This document shows positions 1 to 8,626 of a stretch of 64,000 nucleotides of DNA, in pieces (within the stretch, counting starts at the first letter, position 1; each line of letters opens with the position of its first letter). Source of the DNA: Nitrospirota bacterium. Its GTDB lineage: Bacteria; Nitrospirota; Thermodesulfovibrionia; UBA6902. The DNA lies in contig JACQZF010000040.1 of the NCBI GenBank assembly GCA_016213945.1, positions 30,929 to 94,928 on the forward strand. The letters are read 5' to 3'. The position numbers were made by a program, and so were the translations under genes. The notes under the pieces are model-generated. The model saw only the letters and a list, made by a program, of their open reading frames with translations. It did not search any database and had not been told where the DNA came from.

Positions 1-167
1 TCGGGGAGCTGACAAAAGAGGCTTTCAAACGCAGCTTTAAACCTTTTGCGTCGCCTATAAAAATTCTGAAAAGCACTTTGGGAAAAGATGCCGGTTCTCT
101 CGGGGCTGCAGGGCTTCTCTTTAAGAAACTGTCTGCGTCTCAGAAAGCGTTAAGCCAATCTGTTTGA
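1..167 (+). CDS. ROK-family sugar kinase-like protein, C-terminal fragment
   Basis: An open frame enters from the left edge (first full codon at position 3) and ends with TGA at 165-167. About 54 residues are visible. The stretch LGKDAGSLGAAGLL resembles the C-terminal glycine-rich segment of ROK-family kinases (glucokinase or N-acylhexosamine kinase type, usually DDAGLIGAA). This family phosphorylates a cytoplasmic sugar with ATP. The catalytic and zinc-binding parts lie outside the window, so substrate and activity cannot be judged. Confidence 0.5.
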   Translation, partial: GELTKEAFKRSFKPFASPIKILKSTLGKDAGSLGAAGLLFKKLSASQKALSQSV

Positions 168-186
168 TCCAAAAATTATGCAATTA

Positions 187-300
187 ACCACAGAGAACAC
201 CGAGGTATTTGAAATTAGAAACAGGAAGTTAGAAACTGAAAATAAAAATATTTTCAGTTTTCATTTGCTTTTTATTTTTCCTTTTGTGCCTTCTGTGGTT
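187..300. repeat. CACAGAG-type palindromic repeat, degenerate copy
   Basis: The left arm reads ACCACAGAGAACACCGAG and the right arm ends in TTCTGTGGTT, so the arms are inverted copies around an AT-rich centre. The same arms occur at 2931-3012, 16930-17012, 29225-29352 and 45878-46005. It fills the gap between the ROK fragment and lepA and ends 16 bases before the lepA start. Confidence 0.6.
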
Positions 301-316
301 TATCAAAGGTAACACC

Positions 317-2107
317 ATGTCCGGAAGCAACATTAGAAATTTTTCCATTATCGCCCACATAGACCACGGTAAATCCACGCTCGCCGACCGCATACTTGAG
401 ATCACCGGAGCGCTCACGCAAAGGGAAATGTCCAAGCAGGTGCTGGATTCAATGGACCTCGAGCAGGAGCGGGGGATAACCATCAAGGCCCATGCCGTGA
501 GGTTGAATTATACAGCGTCTGATGGTAGAGACTATATACTCAACCTTATTGATACGCCGGGGCACGTGGACTTTTCTTATGAGGTCTCGCGCAGTCTGGC
601 TTCGTGCGAGGGCGCCATTCTCGTAGTTGACGCTTCGCAGGGAGTTGAGGCGCAGACGCTCGCAAACACCTATCTGGCGATGGACCACAACCTTGAGATA
701 ATCCCGATAATAAACAAGATCGATCTGCCAAGCGCCGAGCCTGAAAGGGTGAAGGCACAGATCGAGGAAGCCGTAGGCATAGACTGTTCGGACGTCATAC
801 TGACTTCAGCAAAGGAAGGCACCGGCGTGAGGGATGTGCTTGAATCGATCGTTAAAAAAGTGCCGCCGCCCACCGGCAGTAAAGACAGCCCTCTCAAGGC
901 GCTTATCTTTGACTCATGGTTTGACAACTACCAGGGAGTGATCGTGCTCGTCAGGCTTTTTGACGGCGAGGTGAAGAAGGGTTCAAAGATATTGCTCATG
1001 GCCGTACAGAATACTTACGAGGTGCTGGAGGTCGGCATATTCACCCCTCACAAAAAAACAGTCGATTCCCTGCAGGCAGGCGAAGTCGGTTATATCATTG
1101 CGAGCATCAGGAATGTGGCTGAGACAAAAGTCGGCGACACTATTACCGATGCAGACAACCCGACTCCCGAACCATGCCCGGGGTATAAAGATATAAAACC
1201 CATGGTGTTCAGCGGTCTCTATCCGACTGAAGCCAACCAGTACGCAGACCTGAAAGACGCGCTCGAAAAGCTGAGGCTTAACGATGCGTCCTTCAGCTTT
1301 GAGCCGGAGACATCTTCCGCGCTCGGCTTCGGTTTCCGCTGCGGCTTTTTGGGCCTGCTGCACATGGAGATAATAAAGGAGCGTCTTGAAAGAGAGTTCA
1401 AGCTTGAACTCGTCAACACGGCGCCTACAGTTATTTATAAAGTTGTAAAAAAACCAGAGGACATCGTATTTATCGACAGCCCGGCAAAGCTACCTGAAAG
1501 CTATGAATGGATTGAAGAGCCCTTTGTCAAAACCGTGATCTTCGTGCCTCAAAAATATATCGGCTCCATTCTCGAACTCTGCCAGGAAAGGCGCGGGGTG
1601 CAGAAGGATTTTCATTATATTGGCAAGGACCGGATAGTGGTCACTTACGAGATGCCGCTAAATGAAATTTTATGGGACTTTTATGATAAACTAAAATCGC
1701 TTTCAAGCGGTTACGCCTCAATGGACTATGAATTCGTCGGCTACAGGGAATCTCAGCTTATTAAGCTCGACCTGCTTTTAAACGGGGAACCTGTTGACGC
1801 CCTTTCAATGATAGTCCACAAAGACAAGGCATACAGCAAGGGAAGACAGGTTGCTGAAAAACTGCGTGAAGAGATCCCAAGGCAGATGTTTGAAGTCGTT
1901 ATTCAGGCCACAATAGGGAGCAAGATCATTGCGCGTGAAACTATCAAGGCTATGAGGAAAAACGTCCTTGCCAAATGCTACGGCGGCGACATAACCAGAA
2001 AAAGAAAACTGCTGGAAAAACAGAAAGAGGGCAAAAAGAGGATGAAGCAGGTGGGCAGGGTCGAGGTGCCGCAGGAGGCGTTTTTAGCAGTGCTGAAAGT
2101 GAAGTGA
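317..2107 (+). CDS. lepA: Elongation factor 4 (LepA), ribosome-associated GTPase
   Basis: LepA is a translational GTPase that binds the ribosome and back-translocates or remodels stalled complexes. The product is 596 aa, the usual length. The G1 motif AHIDHGKST and the G3 motif DTPGHVDF are in the first 90 residues, followed by NKIDLP. The C-terminal LepA-specific domain ends in the family's basic tail ([20 protein letters not shown]). An in-frame ATG at 284 would add 11 unconserved residues. I chose ATG 317 because the protein then begins [18 protein letters not shown] like its relatives and AAAGG lies 7 bases upstream. lepB follows 101 bp downstream, a common pairing. Confidence 0.97.
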   Translation: MSGSNIRNFSIIAHIDHGKSTLADRILEITGALTQREMSKQVLDSMDLEQERGITIKAHAVRLNYTASDGRDYILNLIDTPGHVDFSYEVSRSLASCEGAILVVDASQGVEAQTLANTYLAMDHNLEIIPIINKIDLPSAEPERVKAQIEEAVGIDCSDVILTSAKEGTGVRDVLESIVKKVPPPTGSKDSPLKALIFDSWFDNYQGVIVLVRLFDGEVKKGSKILLMAVQNTYEVLEVGIFTPHKKTVDSLQAGEVGYIIASIRNVAETKVGDTITDADNPTPEPCPGYKDIKPMVFSGLYPTEANQYADLKDALEKLRLNDASFSFEPETSSALGFGFRCGFLGLLHMEIIKERLEREFKLELVNTAPTVIYKVVKKPEDIVFIDSPAKLPESYEWIEEPFVKTVIFVPQKYIGSILELCQERRGVQKDFHYIGKDRIVVTYEMPLNEILWDFYDKLKSLSSGYASMDYEFVGYRESQLIKLDLLLNGEPVDALSMIVHKDKAYSKGRQVAEKLREEIPRQMFEVVIQATIGSKIIARETIKAMRKNVLAKCYGGDITRKRKLLEKQKEGKKRMKQVGRVEVPQEAFLAVLKVK

Positions 2108-2129
2108 AAGTTATGTCTTTATTTTTGTC

Positions 2130-2188
2130 GTCATTCCCGCTTGTCGGGAATCTTTTTTCAAGGACGATTCCGAACAAGTCGGAATGAC
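2130..2188. repeat. GTCATTCCCGC-type palindromic repeat
   Basis: The left arm GTCATTCCCGCTTGTCGGGAATC and the right arm GATTCCGAACAAGTCGGAATGAC are inverted copies, and each arm can itself fold. It lies between lepA and lepB. Relatives are at 9632, 17966, 34585, 37474, 39848, 59735 and 61894. Confidence 0.85.
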
Positions 2189-2208
2189 GGAAAGCGAGAG
2201 AATATATT

Positions 2209-2916
2209 TTGGCTAAAAGAAAATCAAAATTCCGTGAATACGTAGAGGCAATCTCTATCGCCATAATCCTGGCGCTTTTTATAAGGGCTTTTGTGGTGCA
2301 GGCGTTTAAAATCCCGTCGGGTTCCATGATTCCCACACTCCTTGTAGGCGATCACATACTGGTAAATAAATTTACTTACGGTATAAAGCTTCCGTTAACC
2401 AATACAAGATTTCTGATGTTAAACTCGCCGAAAAGAGGCGATGTCGTTGTCTTCTCGTTTCCGCTGAATAAGGAAAAGCCGGAATGCACGAGTGTTGTCA
2501 AAAACATCTCTTCAAGGCTTGAGGCCGCATGGCAGAGGGGAAATATTGCTTACCTGTTTCAGGACGAGTGCAGGGATTTCATAAAAAGGGTTGTCGGCGT
2601 CGGCGGTGACAAGATCGAGATAAAGAACAAAAAGCTGTACGTAAACGGTGTCTTGCAAAATGAGCCTTTTATAGTCCATTATGACAGCAACTCTGAAACT
2701 GCACAACGGGATAATTTCGGGCCTTTTGTTGTCCCCCGCAATGCCATCTTTGCTATGGGAGATAACAGGGACCAAAGCTATGACAGCCGTTTCTGGGGGG
2801 TTGTTCCCATGGATGATATAAAGGGCAAGGCGTTTATAATGTACTGGTCGTGGGACAACGACGGCGGCATGTTAAATAAAGTCCGCTGGGGCAGGATCGG
2901 CAAGCTGCTTCATTAA
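2209..2916 (+). CDS. lepB: Signal peptidase I
   Basis: This is the membrane serine protease that removes signal peptides from exported proteins on the outer face of the inner membrane. The product is 235 aa. A membrane anchor spans roughly residues 14-31, then comes IPSGSMIPTLLVGD with the nucleophile Ser39. The general-base lysine is in FIKRVVGVGGD, and the box E motif is MGDNRDQSYDSR. The start is TTG at 2209, preceded by GCGAGAG; no in-frame ATG exists before the membrane segment, and the repeat at 2130-2188 sits just upstream. About 35 residues (KPECTS to DECRDF), including two cysteines, are inserted between the box C and box D regions, longer than in typical homologues. Confidence 0.93.
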   Translation: MAKRKSKFREYVEAISIAIILALFIRAFVVQAFKIPSGSMIPTLLVGDHILVNKFTYGIKLPLTNTRFLMLNSPKRGDVVVFSFPLNKEKPECTSVVKNISSRLEAAWQRGNIAYLFQDECRDFIKRVVGVGGDKIEIKNKKLYVNGVLQNEPFIVHYDSNSETAQRDNFGPFVVPRNAIFAMGDNRDQSYDSRFWGVVPMDDIKGKAFIMYWSWDNDGGMLNKVRWGRIGKLLH

Positions 2917-2930
2917 AGATGATGATAAGG

Positions 2931-3012
2931 GGCAAAGGCACAGAGGCACAAAGGAGCCAAGAGGAAGAGAAATTATTAACTCTGTGCCTCTGTATCTCTG
3001 TGCCTTTGCTCC
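2931..3012. repeat. CACAGAG-type palindromic repeat
   Basis: The left arm GGCAAAGGCACAGAGGCACA is inverted in the right arm TGTATCTCTGTGCCTTTGC. The element fills nearly the whole lepB-ribE gap and stops about 10 bases before the ribE start codon, leaving no clear Shine-Dalgarno sequence for ribE. Confidence 0.75.
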
Positions 3013-3022
3013 TTTTTTGATT

Positions 3023-3655
3023 ATGTTTACTGGACTTGTTGAGACAATGGGAACAATTTCTTCTGTTGAAAAAACAGGAAACGGCATCAGGCTGTCCCTG
3101 AAGCCTTCTGCTGATTTTGAAGTACAGCTTGGCGACAGCGTATCCGTAAACGGAGTTTGCCTTACTGTTACGAAATCCGGAAAGGATAGTTCCTTTGACG
3201 TATCGCCTGAGACCCTGAAGAGCACGAACCTTGGCGAACTGAAAATTAGCGACAAGGTCAATCTTGAACGCGCGTTGAGATTATCCGACCGTCTCGGCGG
3301 CCATATTGTAACCGGACACGTGGACGGTGTCGGGACAATAAAAGGAAGAAAGACCTCCGGAGAATATACATTTTATACCTTTGAGGCGCCAGCGGAAGTT
3401 TTGAGATATATTGTCAAGAAAGGCTCCATAACAGTTGACGGTATAAGCCTGACAGTGGTTGAACTGAACGACAGGTCTTTCAGCGTCGCCATCATACCTC
3501 ACACCCTTAAGGTCACAAACCTCGGAGAAAAAGGTATCGGGGGCATAGTGAACCTTGAGGCGGACATTATAGGGAAATATGTTGAAAAATTTCTCGGCAG
3601 AAAAGATAATGACAACGCACTAATGGACCTTCTGAAAGAGGAAGGGTTTGCATAA
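3023..3655 (+). CDS. ribE: Riboflavin synthase, alpha subunit
   Basis: It dismutates two 6,7-dimethyl-8-ribityllumazine molecules to riboflavin, the last step of the pathway. The 210 aa product has two tandem lumazine-binding domains, the first beginning MFTGLVE and the second after GHIVTGHVDG. An upstream ATG at 2984 lies inside the CACAGAG repeat and would add unconserved residues, so ATG 3023 is used. It heads a co-directional group ribE-ribBA-ribH-nusB. I looked for an FMN riboswitch in the 106 bp upstream and see none, only the repeat. Confidence 0.95.
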   Translation: MFTGLVETMGTISSVEKTGNGIRLSLKPSADFEVQLGDSVSVNGVCLTVTKSGKDSSFDVSPETLKSTNLGELKISDKVNLERALRLSDRLGGHIVTGHVDGVGTIKGRKTSGEYTFYTFEAPAEVLRYIVKKGSITVDGISLTVVELNDRSFSVAIIPHTLKVTNLGEKGIGGIVNLEADIIGKYVEKFLGRKDNDNALMDLLKEEGFA

Positions 3656-3699
3656 CAAAGGCTGTCAGCTTACAGCTAATAGCTTTTTGAGGAGAACAT

Positions 3700-4917
3700 A
3701 TGAAAGGTAAATATAAATTCAACACAATTGAAGAAGCAATTGACGATATAAAAAATGGAAGGATGATCATTCTTGTTGACGATGAGGACCGGGAAAACGA
3801 GGGCGACCTCACCATTGCCGCTGAGAAAGTCACGCCGGAGGCGATAAACTTCATGGCCAAGTATGGCAGAGGGCTTATCTGCCTTTCCATGACTACCGAG
3901 AAAGTTGAAGCCCTTAAACTGCCGATGATGGCTGACATGAATACCTCCAGGTTCGGCACTGCATTCACTGTCTCCATTGAGGCGAGGAAGGGCGTTACAA
4001 CAGGCATCTCGGCTCATGACAGGGCCAAGACCATCAAGACAGCGATAAATCCGAAATGCAAGCCTGAAGACCTTGCGATACCAGGGCATATATTTCCCTT
4101 GCGGGCGCAGCCGGGCGGAGTGCTCCAGCGTGCAGGACAGACTGAAGGCTCCGTGGACCTTGCGCGTTTAGCCGGGCTTAATCCCTCAGGCGTCATTTGC
4201 GAGATAATGAACGACGACGGCACAATGTCACGGGTGCCGCAGCTCGCAAAGTTCGCCCGCAAACACGGCTTGAAAATGGTCACTATCAAAGACCTTATCC
4301 AATACAGGATGCGCAATGAATGCCTTGTGACAAGGCTCGCTACGACGACAATACCCACTGCGCACGGCGGAGATTTTACAGCCATCGCATACGGGAACAT
4401 GGTTGATGAAACTGTAAATATAGCGATGATAAAAGGCGACATAAAACCTGATGAAGATATCCTTGTCAGGGTGCATTCGGAATGTCTTACGGGCGACGTC
4501 TTCGGGTCCAAGAGATGCGACTGCGGAGACCAGTTGCACAAGGCAATGGCGAAGATAAAAAAAGAGGGCAAAGGAGTAATCCTCTATATGAGACAGGAAG
4601 GCAGGGGCATAGGGCTTGCCAACAAGCTGAAAGCGTATGCTTTGCAGGACAAAGGATTTGACACGGTTGAGGCAAACGTGAAGCTTGGCTTCAAACCGGA
4701 TTTAAGGGATTACGGCATTGGCGCGCAGATACTCGTCAACCTCGGCGTGCGCAAGATGAAATTGATGACAAACAATCCCAAAAAACTTATCGGCCTTGAG
4801 GGATACGGTCTGCGCATTATTGAAAGGGTTCCCATTGAGGCGGCGCCGCATGAAAAAAATATAAAATACCTTTCCGTAAAAAAGAAAAAACTCGGACATA
4901 TGCTGGAGAATGTTTAA
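3700..4917 (+). CDS. ribBA: Bifunctional DHBP synthase / GTP cyclohydrolase II
   Basis: The fused enzyme supplies both riboflavin precursors. The N-terminal RibB half makes 3,4-dihydroxy-2-butanone 4-phosphate from ribulose 5-phosphate. The C-terminal RibA half opens GTP to the diaminopyrimidine. The product is 405 aa. The RibB motif [11 protein letters not shown] lies near residue 30. In the RibA half [19 protein letters not shown] carries the three zinc-binding cysteines, followed by RQEGRGIGL. The start ATG has GAGGAG 6 bases upstream. It is the third gene of the rib group, 44 bp after ribE. Confidence 0.97.
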   Translation: MKGKYKFNTIEEAIDDIKNGRMIILVDDEDRENEGDLTIAAEKVTPEAINFMAKYGRGLICLSMTTEKVEALKLPMMADMNTSRFGTAFTVSIEARKGVTTGISAHDRAKTIKTAINPKCKPEDLAIPGHIFPLRAQPGGVLQRAGQTEGSVDLARLAGLNPSGVICEIMNDDGTMSRVPQLAKFARKHGLKMVTIKDLIQYRMRNECLVTRLATTTIPTAHGGDFTAIAYGNMVDETVNIAMIKGDIKPDEDILVRVHSECLTGDVFGSKRCDCGDQLHKAMAKIKKEGKGVILYMRQEGRGIGLANKLKAYALQDKGFDTVEANVKLGFKPDLRDYGIGAQILVNLGVRKMKLMTNNPKKLIGLEGYGLRIIERVPIEAAPHEKNIKYLSVKKKKLGHMLENV

Positions 4918-4920
4918 AGC

Positions 4921-4994
4921 CCGTAACGCGTAATGCGTGATGGGTAATGAGTAAAATAAAAAAAGAACAACACATAACGCATTACGGATCACGG
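4921..4994. repeat. Intergenic inverted repeat of the CGTAATGCG type
   Basis: The left arm CCGTAACGCGTAATGCGTGAT is inverted in the right arm ATAACGCATTACGGATCACGG around an A-rich loop. It fills the ribBA-ribH gap. A weaker relative may lie at 15640-15712. Confidence 0.65.
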
Positions 4995-5011
4995 TAGCAA
5001 AAGGAGGGACT

Positions 5012-5473
5012 ATGAAAAGATTTGAAGGTGAGCTGCAGGCAGAGGGTCTTAAATTTGCAATAATCGTAAGCCGCTTTAATGAATTCATCACCGGCAAGCT
5101 CCTTGACGGCGCTGTGGACGGGCTGATAAGGCACGGCGCATTGGAAAAGAACATTGATATTGTAAAAGTCCCCGGCTCTTTTGAACTGCCGCTCGTGGCG
5201 AAGAAGGTTGCCCAAAAGAAGTCATACGATGCAGTTATATGTCTTGGAACAATTATCCGTGGGGCGACCCCGCATTTTGATTATGTTGCTGCTGAAGCCT
5301 CCAAGGGAATTGCAACTGCCTCAATGGAAACAGGGGTCCCGATCGCATTCGGCGTATTGACGACCGATACTATTGAACAGGCTGTTGAGCGCGCAGGGAC
5401 CAAGAGCGGCAACAAAGGCTGGGACGCTGCAATGGTTGCAATTGAAATGGCGCAGCTGCTGAAAAAGTTATGA
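5012..5473 (+). CDS. ribH: 6,7-dimethyl-8-ribityllumazine synthase
   Basis: It condenses the RibA-branch pyrimidine with the RibB product to lumazine, feeding RibE. The 153 aa length is normal. Visible motifs are [16 protein letters not shown] at the N terminus, VPGSFELP, and [10 protein letters not shown] with the catalytic histidine. The start has a strong AAGGAGG 6 bases upstream. It is followed, after a repeat-filled gap of 94 bp, by nusB, a very common bacterial neighbour. Confidence 0.97.
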   Translation: MKRFEGELQAEGLKFAIIVSRFNEFITGKLLDGAVDGLIRHGALEKNIDIVKVPGSFELPLVAKKVAQKKSYDAVICLGTIIRGATPHFDYVAAEASKGIATASMETGVPIAFGVLTTDTIEQAVERAGTKSGNKGWDAAMVAIEMAQLLKKL

Positions 5474-5476
5474 AAT

Positions 5477-5563
5477 CAGAAGTAAGAATACAGATGACAG
5501 AACACAAACAAAAAGATCGCTTATTTCGTCTTCTGACTTCTGGCTTCTGTCCTCTGTCCACTG
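5477..5563. repeat. Intergenic inverted repeat of the CAGAAG/CTTCTG type
   Basis: The left arm CAGAAGTAAGAATACAGATG is imperfectly inverted in the right arm CTTCTGACTTCTGGCTTCTG. It occupies the ribH-nusB gap up to the nusB start. A related CAGAACACAGAAAAC-like tract lies inside nrdJ near 6632-6680. Confidence 0.6.
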
Positions 5564-5567
5564 CCTT

Positions 5568-5978
5568 ATGAAACGCCGACGATCCAGAGAGTACGCTTTG
5601 CAAATCCTTTTTCAGCTTGACCTCACAGGCGGAGAATTCAATGAAGACGTGTGGAAGGAGTTCTGGGAAAGCATTAAAGAAGACGATGATGTAAAGAACT
5701 TCACACGTGACATAGTTGTAAGCACCCGGAAAAATCTTGCTGAAATAGATGCAACCATAAAAAGAGCCGCGGAACACTGGTCCCTCGAAAGAATGGCTGT
5801 CATCGACAGGAATATCCTCCGGGCCGCCACATATGAACTCCTTTACAGGAAGGATATCCCCCCTTCAGTAGTGATGAACGAAGCACTTGAAATAGCCAAA
5901 AAATACTCGACGGAAGAATCCTCGCCTTTTATAAACGGGATATTGGACAAGATCGCACGCCAGAAAATCAAAGGATAA
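5568..5978 (+). CDS. nusB: Transcription antitermination factor NusB
   Basis: NusB binds boxA RNA together with ribosomal protein S10 (NusE) and promotes rRNA antitermination. The 136 aa length is normal. The N terminus (MKRRRSREYALQILFQLDL) and the C-terminal segment VVMNEALEIAKKYSTEESS are characteristic. It ends the rib-nusB group and faces nrdJ tail to tail. Confidence 0.94.
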   Translation: MKRRRSREYALQILFQLDLTGGEFNEDVWKEFWESIKEDDDVKNFTRDIVVSTRKNLAEIDATIKRAAEHWSLERMAVIDRNILRAATYELLYRKDIPPSVVMNEALEIAKKYSTEESSPFINGILDKIARQKIKG

Positions 5979-6094
5979 AGGAAGTTTCTAAGACCCACAT
6001 TGTCTAACCTTAGTTATTCATAAACTTTTTTTCTTATGTTCGTATGACGTTTTATAAATATTCTCTGCCATCTACTCTATCTTCTCATTGCTAT

Positions 6095-6127
6095 AGCCTG
6101 GCGAGGCAGCGCCTCGCGTCCCTACAT
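6095..6127. repeat. Palindromic hairpin between convergent nusB and nrdJ
   Basis: GCGAGGC-AGC-GCCTCGC (6101-6117) is a perfect 7-bp stem with flanking GTCCCTAC. It resembles the GTAGGGRCG...CGYCCCTAC palindromes at 14152 and 29945. No T-run follows on either strand, so it is not a canonical intrinsic terminator, although a role in ending the convergent transcripts is possible. Confidence 0.5.
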
Positions 6128-6134
6128 CTTCTTC

Positions 6135-8420
6135 CTAACTGCATTTCGTAAATCCGCAGTCTCTGCACACGGCGCAGCCGCCTTCGTGTTCTACGGCCCC
6201 GCCGCAGTCGGGACACGCGCCGCAGAGCATGATATTTTCTTTGCTCTCTTTTTGCTCTTTGTGATGCGAGCCGTTGCCGTTTTTCTTGGAGCCGCGTTCA
6301 GCGTATCTTTCGATGGCCTTTGATATGGCGTCGGAGCAGGATGATATTTTCCCGCCGTTGGCCCATGCCGGGCTATGGCAACTGATACCCTTAAGATTTT
6401 TGACAAGCTCTTCGGGTTCGATGTTGCTCCTGAGAGCGAGACTTACAAGCCTTCCGATCGCCTCTGCCTGGCTCGATGCACAGCCGCCTGCCTTACCCAT
6501 CTGCGTGAAGAGTTCAAAGAGGTTTCCCTCCTCATCTTCATTGATGGTGACATACAGGTTTCCGCAGCCGGTCTTCATGAGCCTTGTTGTGCCCTTGATG
6601 ACTTCGGGCCTTTTCTTTGGGGTTATTTTAAGCTCTGTATTTGACTCTCTGTGTTCTGTGTTCTGTTTTCTGTTTTCTGATGTGGTCTTCCCGGTTGAGA
6701 GCACCTGCTCTTCCCGTGAACCATCCCTGTAGACTGTGACGCCTTTACAGCCGAGGCCGTAGGCGAGGAAATATGCGTCTTCCACTTCTTTCGGGGTTGC
6801 GTTGTGCGAGAAGTTGACGGTCTTTGAGACCGCGTTATCAACGTGTTTTTGAAAGGCCGCCTGCATCCTGATGTGGTCCAGCGGGGATATATCGTGCGCC
6901 GTGATAAAAAACTTTTTCACATCATCGGGGACCTCTGTTATCCCTTGAAGGCTTCCATTCTCGGCGATCATGTCAATAAGCTCCCTGCTCCAGAAGCCGC
7001 GCTCTTTTGCGATCTTTTCAAATATGGGATTGACCTCATAGAGCTTTGTGCCTTCAAGGACGTTACGCACAAACGCTACAGCAAACAGCGGCTCGATGCC
7101 ACTTGAACATCCCGCGATTATCGAGAGCGTCCCGGTTGGCGCGATGGTCGTTGTTGTGGCGTTCCTCAAAGGAGTTTTGTCCCTGTAAATGCTGACCTCA
7201 AAATTAGGGAAGGTCCCCCTTTCATCGGCCAAAAATGACGACTGTTTTTTGCTTTCGGTCTGGATGAATTTCATCACCTCGGTCGCGAGCTTTGAGGCTT
7301 CTTCCGAATTGTAGGGAATGCCAAGCTGTATCAGCATGTCAGCCCAGCCCATTACGCCGAGACCTATTTTGCGGTTTGCCTTTGTTGATTCTTCGATCTT
7401 CTTCAGCGGATATCTGTTGATGACAATGACGTTATCAAGGAAATGCACGGAGCGGTGCACGGTCTCCCTCAGGGTGTCCCAGTCCACTCCAGCGGCGCGG
7501 GACGCGTCATGTCTTATGTGTTTTGCAAGATTGATCGAGCCGAGATTGCAGGACTCGTACGGAAGAAGGGGCTGCTCGCCGCAGGGGTTGGTGCTTTCGA
7601 TCTGTCCGACCGAGGGGGTAGGATTATACTGGTTCATCCTGTCTATAAAAACAACGCCCGGCTCCCCGTTTTTCCACGCGTGCTGTACTATCAGGTTGAA
7701 AACCTCTCTCGCCTTGAGCCTGCGCACGGATTGTTTGGTGTGGGGATTTATCAAATCGTACTCTTCATCTTTTTCAAGGGCCTTCATGAAGGTGTCCGTT
7801 ATGCCGACTGAGAGATTAAAATTGTTAAGCCTGGAATTGTTTTCTTTGGCGGAAACAAATTCAAGAATATCAGGATGGTCCACGCGGAGGATGCCCATGT
7901 TCGCGCCCCTTCTTGTGCCGCCCTGTTTTATGGCCTCGGTTGCTGAATCAAAGACCGTCATGAATGAAAGGGGGCCGGAAGAGATCCCCTTTGTCGAGCC
8001 TACAATGTCGCCCTTGGGTCTGAGATTGGAGAATGAAAAGCCTGTGCCGCCGCCTGACTTGTGGATCAATGCCGCGTTTTTTACAGCCTCAAAAATGGAT
8101 TCCATAGAGTCTTCAACCGGAAGCACAAAACATGCGGACAACTGTCCAAGCCGTCTTCCCGCGTTCATGAGAGTGGGGCTGTTTGGGAGGAATTTTGATG
8201 CCGTCATCAGACTATAAAATTCATTTTCTATATTTTTGACTTCGGCCTCGGATTTCGCGTAGTTCAGCTCTACCGAGGCAACGGTCTTTGCGACCCTCCT
8301 GAACATGTCCTCGGGGGCTTCAACGGTCTGCCCTTCCTCGTCTTTCCTCAGATATCTCTTTTCCAGGACCTTTAATGCGCTCGGTGTTAACTCAAGATGT
8401 GTAGTAGCCAGTTCCGCCAT
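6135..8420 (-). CDS. nrdJ: Class II (adenosylcobalamin-dependent) ribonucleotide reductase
   Basis: It reduces ribonucleotides to deoxyribonucleotides using a B12-derived radical and needs no oxygen. The product is 761 aa. SACFVLPVEDS carries an active-site cysteine, NPCGEQPLLPYESCNLGSINL is the radical core motif, and APTGTLSIIAGCSSG is a substrate loop. A TSCPD-type domain follows, and the C terminus (CGACPDC ... CAVCRDC ... FTKCS) is a cysteine-rich redox and zinc tail. The start ATG has GGAGGAATT directly upstream. Residues about 580-597 (rich in E, N, T, R, Q) are encoded by a CTGTGTTCTGTTTTCTG-like tract that looks like an intergenic repeat read in frame. It is the only ribonucleotide reductase in the window. 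Confidence 0.95.
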   Translation of the reverse strand: MAELATTHLELTPSALKVLEKRYLRKDEEGQTVEAPEDMFRRVAKTVASVELNYAKSEAEVKNIENEFYSLMTASKFLPNSPTLMNAGRRLGQLSACFVLPVEDSMESIFEAVKNAALIHKSGGGTGFSFSNLRPKGDIVGSTKGISSGPLSFMTVFDSATEAIKQGGTRRGANMGILRVDHPDILEFVSAKENNSRLNNFNLSVGITDTFMKALEKDEEYDLINPHTKQSVRRLKAREVFNLIVQHAWKNGEPGVVFIDRMNQYNPTPSVGQIESTNPCGEQPLLPYESCNLGSINLAKHIRHDASRAAGVDWDTLRETVHRSVHFLDNVIVINRYPLKKIEESTKANRKIGLGVMGWADMLIQLGIPYNSEEASKLATEVMKFIQTESKKQSSFLADERGTFPNFEVSIYRDKTPLRNATTTTIAPTGTLSIIAGCSSGIEPLFAVAFVRNVLEGTKLYEVNPIFEKIAKERGFWSRELIDMIAENGSLQGITEVPDDVKKFFITAHDISPLDHIRMQAAFQKHVDNAVSKTVNFSHNATPKEVEDAYFLAYGLGCKGVTVYRDGSREEQVLSTGKTTSENRKQNTEHRESNTELKITPKKRPEVIKGTTRLMKTGCGNLYVTINEDEEGNLFELFTQMGKAGGCASSQAEAIGRLVSLALRSNIEPEELVKNLKGISCHSPAWANGGKISSCSDAISKAIERYAERGSKKNGNGSHHKEQKESKENIMLCGACPDCGGAVEHEGGCAVCRDCGFTKCS

Positions 8421-8516
8421 AATTCCTCCGTTTTTGTTTAAAAGGCCATATATTTAATAACGATTTTTCAAAAACTATCCAGCTTAATTTTACCCTCTAT
8501 TTAGAGGTGCACTGCA

Positions 8517-8545
8517 ATTAAACCACAATATATTGTATAAGTCAA
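8517..8545 (-). promoter_or_regulatory. nrdJ promoter overlapped by an NrdR-box-like operator
   Basis: On the minus strand TTGACT (8540-8545) and TTTAAT (8517-8522) are separated by exactly 17 bp. That is a good sigma-70-type promoter about 100 bases before nrdJ. The spacer is almost entirely the palindrome CACAATATATTGT within 8523-8538, which matches the NrdR box (ACACWATATATWGTGT-like). NrdR is the ATP/dATP-sensing repressor of ribonucleotide reductase genes. I did not find a clear second box at the usual 31-32 bp distance. No cobalamin riboswitch is visible in the leader. Confidence 0.7.
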
Positions 8546-8626
8546 GCGGAAAATGAATATTTTAAAACTCTTTGATTTTAATGAGGTTTTGCTGTGCAAA
8601 GCAGGTTGATGAAATGTGGATTAAAA

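Noticed and set aside
2917..3022. An FMN riboswitch before the riboflavin genes
   Set aside because: The gap is a CACAGAG palindrome. None of the conserved RFN-element sequence blocks is present.
7318..8217. A long open frame (299 codons) on the + strand opposite nrdJ
   Set aside because: It is fully antisense to a well-conserved reductase, has no recognisable domain and arises from the codon bias of the real gene.
8421..8626. A cobalamin riboswitch before the B12-dependent reductase
   Set aside because: No B12-box-like sequence is visible, and the leader is short and AT-rich. Only the promoter with an NrdR-like box is supported.
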